DNA of 9,088 nt from Alistipes sp. (lineage in GTDB: Bacteria > Bacteroidota > Bacteroidia > Bacteroidales > Rikenellaceae): NCBI GenBank assembly GCA_009774895.1, contig VSOO01000006.1, positions 12,256-21,343 of the forward strand, written 5' to 3'. A program made the position numbers and the translations under genes. How positions within the stretch are numbered: the first letter of the stretch is position 1; every line of letters starts with the position of its first letter. The notes under the pieces were generated by a model. It had not been told where the DNA came from, ran no database searches, and was given only the letters and a program-made list of their open reading frames with translations. Below, one piece after another: positions 6,318-9,088 of this stretch.

Positions 6318-8516
6318 ATGGAAGAAAAGAAACTGTACAATGCCGTGCAGAAGTTCATAACGCTCGCCGACGGACGCGAGATTATGATCGGGACCGGCAA
6401 GCTGGCCAAGCAGGCCGACGGCTCCGTGGTCGCGAAGCAGGGCGACACGATGCTGCTGGCGACCGTGGTAGCGGCCAAGGACGCGAAACCCGACACGGAC
6501 TTCATGCCCCTTCAGGTAGAATATAAGGAGAAATACGCCGCATGCGGCCGCTATCCCGGCGGCTTCATGAAGCGCGAAGGCAAGGCCAACGACAGCGAAA
6601 TCCTGGTTGCACGCCTCATCGACCGCGCACTCCGCCCCCTCTTCCCCTCGGATTACCATGCCGAAGTTTACGTCACGGTGAACCTCATCTCGGCGGACAA
6701 GGACATTCAGCCCGACGCGCTGGCCGGCCTGGCCGCCTCGGCGGCGCTCGCCGTGTCGGACATTCCGTTCGGCGGCCCCATCTCGGAGGTGCGCGTGGCG
6801 CGCATCGCGGGCGAGTACGTCATCAACCCCACATTCTCGCAGATGCAGGACGTAGACCTCGACATCATGGTCGGCGGTACGATCGACAACATCCTGATGG
6901 TCGAGGGTGAAATGAAGGAGGTGTCGGAAGAGGTGATGCTCGGCGCCATCAAGTTCGCGCACGAGGAGATCAAGAAGCACTGCGCCGTGCAGATCGAACT
7001 CTCGAAGGAGCTGGGCAAGGACGTGAAGCGCACCTACTGCCACGAGGTGAACGACGAGGAGCTGCGCCAGACCATCATCCGCGAGCTCTACGACCGCGCC
7101 TACGCCATCGCCACGAGCGGCACGATGAAACACGAGCGCGAGGAGCTGTTCAACGCCCTTGAGGCCGAGTTCGCCTCGCGCTACCCGGAGGAGGAGCTCA
7201 CGGAGAAGGCTCCGCTGATCCACAAATACTTCCATGACGACGTGCAGAAGAAGGCCATGCGCAACATGATCCTCGACGAGGGCAAGCGCCTCGACGGCCG
7301 CCGCACGGACGAAATCCGCCCCATCTGGTGCGAGACGAACTACCTGCCCGCGGCGCACGGCTCGGCCGTCTTCACGCGCGGCGAAACGCAGGCGCTGGCG
7401 ACCGTGACGCTCGGCACCAAGATGGACGAGAAGGTCAAGGACGAGGTGCTCGTGCAGGGCACCGAGCAGTTCGTGCTCCACTACAACTTCCCGCCCTTCT
7501 CGACGGGCGAGGCCAAGGCCGCACGCGGCCTGAGCCGCCGCGAGATCGGCCACGGCCACCTGGCATGGCGCGCCCTCAAGCCGATGATTCCGCTGGGCGA
7601 GGAGAATCCCTACGCCGTGCGCATCGTGTCCGACATCCTCGAATCGAACGGTTCGTCGTCGATGGCCACGGTATGCGCCGGCACGTTGGCGCTGATGGAT
7701 GCCGGCGTGAAGATGAAGAAGCCCGTGTCGGGCATCGCCATGGGTCTGATCTCCGACTCGGAGACGGGCCGCTGGGCCGTGCTGTCGGACATCCTCGGCG
7801 ACGAAGACCACCTGGGCGACATGGACTTCAAGGTGACGGGCACGAAGGACGGCATCACCGCCACGCAGATGGACATCAAGGTGGACGGCCTCTCGTACGA
7901 GGTGCTGGCCAAGGCGCTCGAACAGGCGCGCGTGGGCCGCATGCACATCCTCGGCAAGCTCACCGACTGCATCGCCGAGCCGCGCGAGGAGTACAAGCCC
8001 TTCGTGCCGCGCATCGTGCAGATCACCATCCCGCAGGATATGATCGGCGCCGTGATCGGCCCCGGCGGCAAGGTGATCCAGGACATCCAGAAGACCACCG
8101 GCACGACCATCACCATCACCGAGGAGGACAACAAGGGTTACGTGGACATCTTCGGCGTGGACAAGGCGGCGCTCGACGGCGCACTGGCCCGCATCAAGGC
8201 CATCGTGGCCATCCCCGAGGTAGGCGAGACCTACGTGGGCAAGATCCGTTCGATCGTGGCGTTCGGCGCCTTCGTGGAGATCATGCCCGGCAAGGACGCA
8301 CTGCTCCACATTTCGGAGATCGACTACAAGCGCTTCGAGACCATGGACGAGACCGGACTGAAGGAGGGCGACACCATCGAGGTGAAACTCATCGGCCTGG
8401 ATCCCAAGACCAACAAGCTGAAACTGTCGCGCAAGGCGCTGCTGCCCAAGCCCGAGGGCTATGTGGAGCGCGAGCGCCGTCCGCGCGGCGAGCGTCGCGG
8501 CGGAGGTCGCGAATAG
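6318..8516 (+). CDS. pnp: Polyribonucleotide nucleotidyltransferase (PNPase)
   Basis: The 732-residue protein is a full-length PNPase (EC 2.7.7.8), a trimeric 3'-to-5' phosphorolytic exoribonuclease acting in mRNA decay. The first RNase PH-like domain covers about 10-225 ([28 protein letters not shown], 83-110). An all-helical linker follows to about 320. The catalytic second RNase PH domain covers about 325-545, with [15 protein letters not shown] (352-366), FPPFSTGEA (391-399), [15 protein letters not shown] (406-420), [14 protein letters not shown] (442-455) and the acidic metal site [21 protein letters not shown] (501-521). A KH domain carries IGPGGKVI (580-587), and an S1 domain spans about 637-706 ([26 protein letters not shown]). 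The tail (about 717-732) is rich in Arg and Gly and may aid RNA binding. The ATG at 6318 is chosen because the protein then begins as usual for the family; the frame is open upstream but that part is the rpsO terminator and spacer. Confidence 0.98.
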   Translation: MEEKKLYNAVQKFITLADGREIMIGTGKLAKQADGSVVAKQGDTMLLATVVAAKDAKPDTDFMPLQVEYKEKYAACGRYPGGFMKREGKANDSEILVARLIDRALRPLFPSDYHAEVYVTVNLISADKDIQPDALAGLAASAALAVSDIPFGGPISEVRVARIAGEYVINPTFSQMQDVDLDIMVGGTIDNILMVEGEMKEVSEEVMLGAIKFAHEEIKKHCAVQIELSKELGKDVKRTYCHEVNDEELRQTIIRELYDRAYAIATSGTMKHEREELFNALEAEFASRYPEEELTEKAPLIHKYFHDDVQKKAMRNMILDEGKRLDGRRTDEIRPIWCETNYLPAAHGSAVFTRGETQALATVTLGTKMDEKVKDEVLVQGTEQFVLHYNFPPFSTGEAKAARGLSRREIGHGHLAWRALKPMIPLGEENPYAVRIVSDILESNGSSSMATVCAGTLALMDAGVKMKKPVSGIAMGLISDSETGRWAVLSDILGDEDHLGDMDFKVTGTKDGITATQMDIKVDGLSYEVLAKALEQARVGRMHILGKLTDCIAEPREEYKPFVPRIVQITIPQDMIGAVIGPGGKVIQDIQKTTGTTITITEEDNKGYVDIFGVDKAALDGALARIKAIVAIPEVGETYVGKIRSIVAFGAFVEIMPGKDALLHISEIDYKRFETMDETGLKEGDTIEVKLIGLDPKTNKLKLSRKALLPKPEGYVERERRPRGERRGGGRE

Positions 8517-8521
8517 CATCC

Positions 8522-8552
8522 GGTCGGGGCGCCCGGCACGGGTGCCCCGACC
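8522..8552 (+). terminator. Strong hairpin after pnp, probable 3' end without a T run
   Basis: GGTCGGGGCGCCC (8522-8534) pairs with GGGTGCCCCGACC (8540-8552), 13 pairs including one G-T wobble, around a GGCAC loop, starting five bases after the pnp stop. Only two T residues follow, then GAAAAAA. It lacks the usual T tract, so it may act as a non-canonical terminator or as a 3' stabilising structure. Confidence 0.6.
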
Positions 8553-8575
8553 TTGAAAAAATCCGCAGGGGAATA

Positions 8576-8606
8576 TTGCATATTTGACGCTGATTCCCTA
8601 TATTTG
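8576..8606 (+). promoter_or_regulatory. Promoter of the lipoprotein gene
   Basis: TTG at 8576-8578 and TATATTTG at 8599-8606 are separated by 20 bases and match both Bacteroidetes promoter elements. Transcription from about 8610 would give a long leader of about 105 nt before the ATG at 8717. Confidence 0.75.
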
Positions 8607-8664
8607 CGGTGTTCCGGCCCGATGTCGGAGCACCGCGAAAGCGGTTTCCGGAGCGATTCGGAAC
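8607..8664 (+). promoter_or_regulatory. Structured leader with alternative pairings, upstream of the lipoprotein gene
   Basis: CGGTGTTCCG (8607-8616) pairs with CGGAGCACCG (8626-8635), ten pairs with one wobble. ACCGC-GAAA-GCGGT (8632-8645) forms a GNRA-capped hairpin that uses the end of the first stem's right arm. TTCCG (8646-8650) pairs with CGGAA (8659-8663). Alternatively GTTCCG (8611-8616) pairs perfectly with CGGAAC (8659-8664), which would enclose the GNRA hairpin. Such mutually exclusive pairings are typical of regulatory leaders, but I recognise no known riboswitch or thermometer class. Confidence 0.45.
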
Positions 8665-8716
8665 AAAATGTGCAAACAGACAGATTCAATAAACACTTTT
8701 AAATTCTTAAACGATC

Positions 8717-9088
8717 ATGAAAAAGATGATGAAACTGAGCCTTGTACTCGCGGCTGCCGCCCTGGCATTCTCGAGCTGCAACTGCTTCAAGCAGATGGCC
8801 CAGCACAAGGATGACGTAAAACTCACCTGCACGCCCGAAGTGCTCGAACTGAACAACGGCGTAGTCGCCGCAGACATCAACGTCACGTTCCCCGAGCAGT
8901 ATTTCAACAAGAAGGCCGTACTGAAGGTTACCCCCGTACTCGTATTCGAGGGCGGCGAGCTGGCCGCAGCTCCGGTTTACCTCCAGGGTTCGAAGGTAGA
9001 CGACAACTATACCGTAGTGGGCCGCGATAACGTGGGTACGTTCTCGCACCACGTGGAGTTCCCCTACGACGCACGCATGCAGCTCAGC
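8717..9088 (+). CDS. Envelope lipoprotein, probably OmpA-family (5' part, runs off the right edge)
   Basis: The first 124 residues are visible. They begin MKKMMKLSLVLAAAALAFSSCNCFKQ, a clear lipoprotein signal peptide with lipobox FSSC and predicted lipidation at C21. The mature part starts with a short Lys/Gln linker and then a beta-rich segment, including LTCTPEVLELNNGVVAADINVTFPEQYFNKKAVLKVTPVLVFEGGE, with a later PYDARMQLS. This resembles, from memory, the N-terminal part of large Bacteroidales OmpA-family envelope proteins whose peptidoglycan-binding OmpA domain lies at the C-terminus; that domain would be outside the window, so the family call is tentative. There is no Asp at +2 after the lipidated Cys, so outer-membrane sorting is plausible by analogy with other phyla. 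The gene has its own promoter and an unusually long, structured leader; the ATG is the only one fitting a signal peptide. Confidence 0.85.
   Translation, partial: MKKMMKLSLVLAAAALAFSSCNCFKQMAQHKDDVKLTCTPEVLELNNGVVAADINVTFPEQYFNKKAVLKVTPVLVFEGGELAAAPVYLQGSKVDDNYTVVGRDNVGTFSHHVEFPYDARMQLS

Noticed and set aside
6300..8519. A 739-codon open frame antisense to pnp
   Set aside because: It mirrors pnp almost exactly and its His/Leu/Val/Arg-rich product is the expected complement of GC-rich codons. There is no independent evidence such as motifs or a promoter.

Overview
The window looks like ordinary core chromosome from a high-GC member of the Bacteroidales, most likely Alistipes or a close relative (Rikenellaceae). 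This is inferred from three things: GC-rich coding DNA with strong G/C third positions, Bacteroidetes-type promoters (TAnnTTTG -7 boxes, some with a TTG about 19-20 bp upstream) in front of most genes, and protein family resemblance. I see no insertion sequence, phage gene, CRISPR array, tRNA or rRNA.

Layout, left to right. (1) 1-452, minus: start of hemW (radical SAM haem chaperone), running off the left edge. (2) 453-908: a GC-rich divergent intergenic region with short repeats, the hemW and pckA promoters and a strong hairpin at the start of the pckA message. (3) 909-2519, plus: pckA (ATP-dependent PEP carboxykinase), closed by a near-perfect intrinsic terminator at 2568-2600. (4) 2636-2685: a small pentanucleotide array in the convergent pckA/araC gap. 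(5) 2768-5679, minus: apbE (FMN transferase lipoprotein), a YegS/DgkB-type lipid kinase gene, and an AraC-type regulator with its own promoter. (6) 5873-8516, plus: rpsO (ribosomal protein uS15) and pnp (PNPase), separated by an intrinsic terminator, the classic bacterial rpsO-pnp pairing. (7) 8717-9088, plus: start of an envelope lipoprotein gene, probably an OmpA-family protein, running off the right edge.

Functionally the genes are mostly housekeeping: haem/radical SAM chemistry, the PEP/oxaloacetate node that feeds succinate and propionate fermentation, flavinylation of exported redox proteins, lipid phosphorylation, ribosome assembly, RNA turnover and envelope structure. I do not see a new multi-gene system. 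The most interesting signals are in the RNA leaders. Three plus-strand promoters (pckA, rpsO and the lipoprotein gene) each have a stem-loop placed essentially at the predicted transcription start, two of them (rpsO and the lipoprotein gene) with mutually exclusive alternative pairings. Two minus-strand genes (hemW, apbE) instead have -7 boxes so close to the start codon that their mRNAs should be leaderless or nearly so. The lipid kinase also carries Gln where its family normally has Glu in the C-terminal DGE motif.
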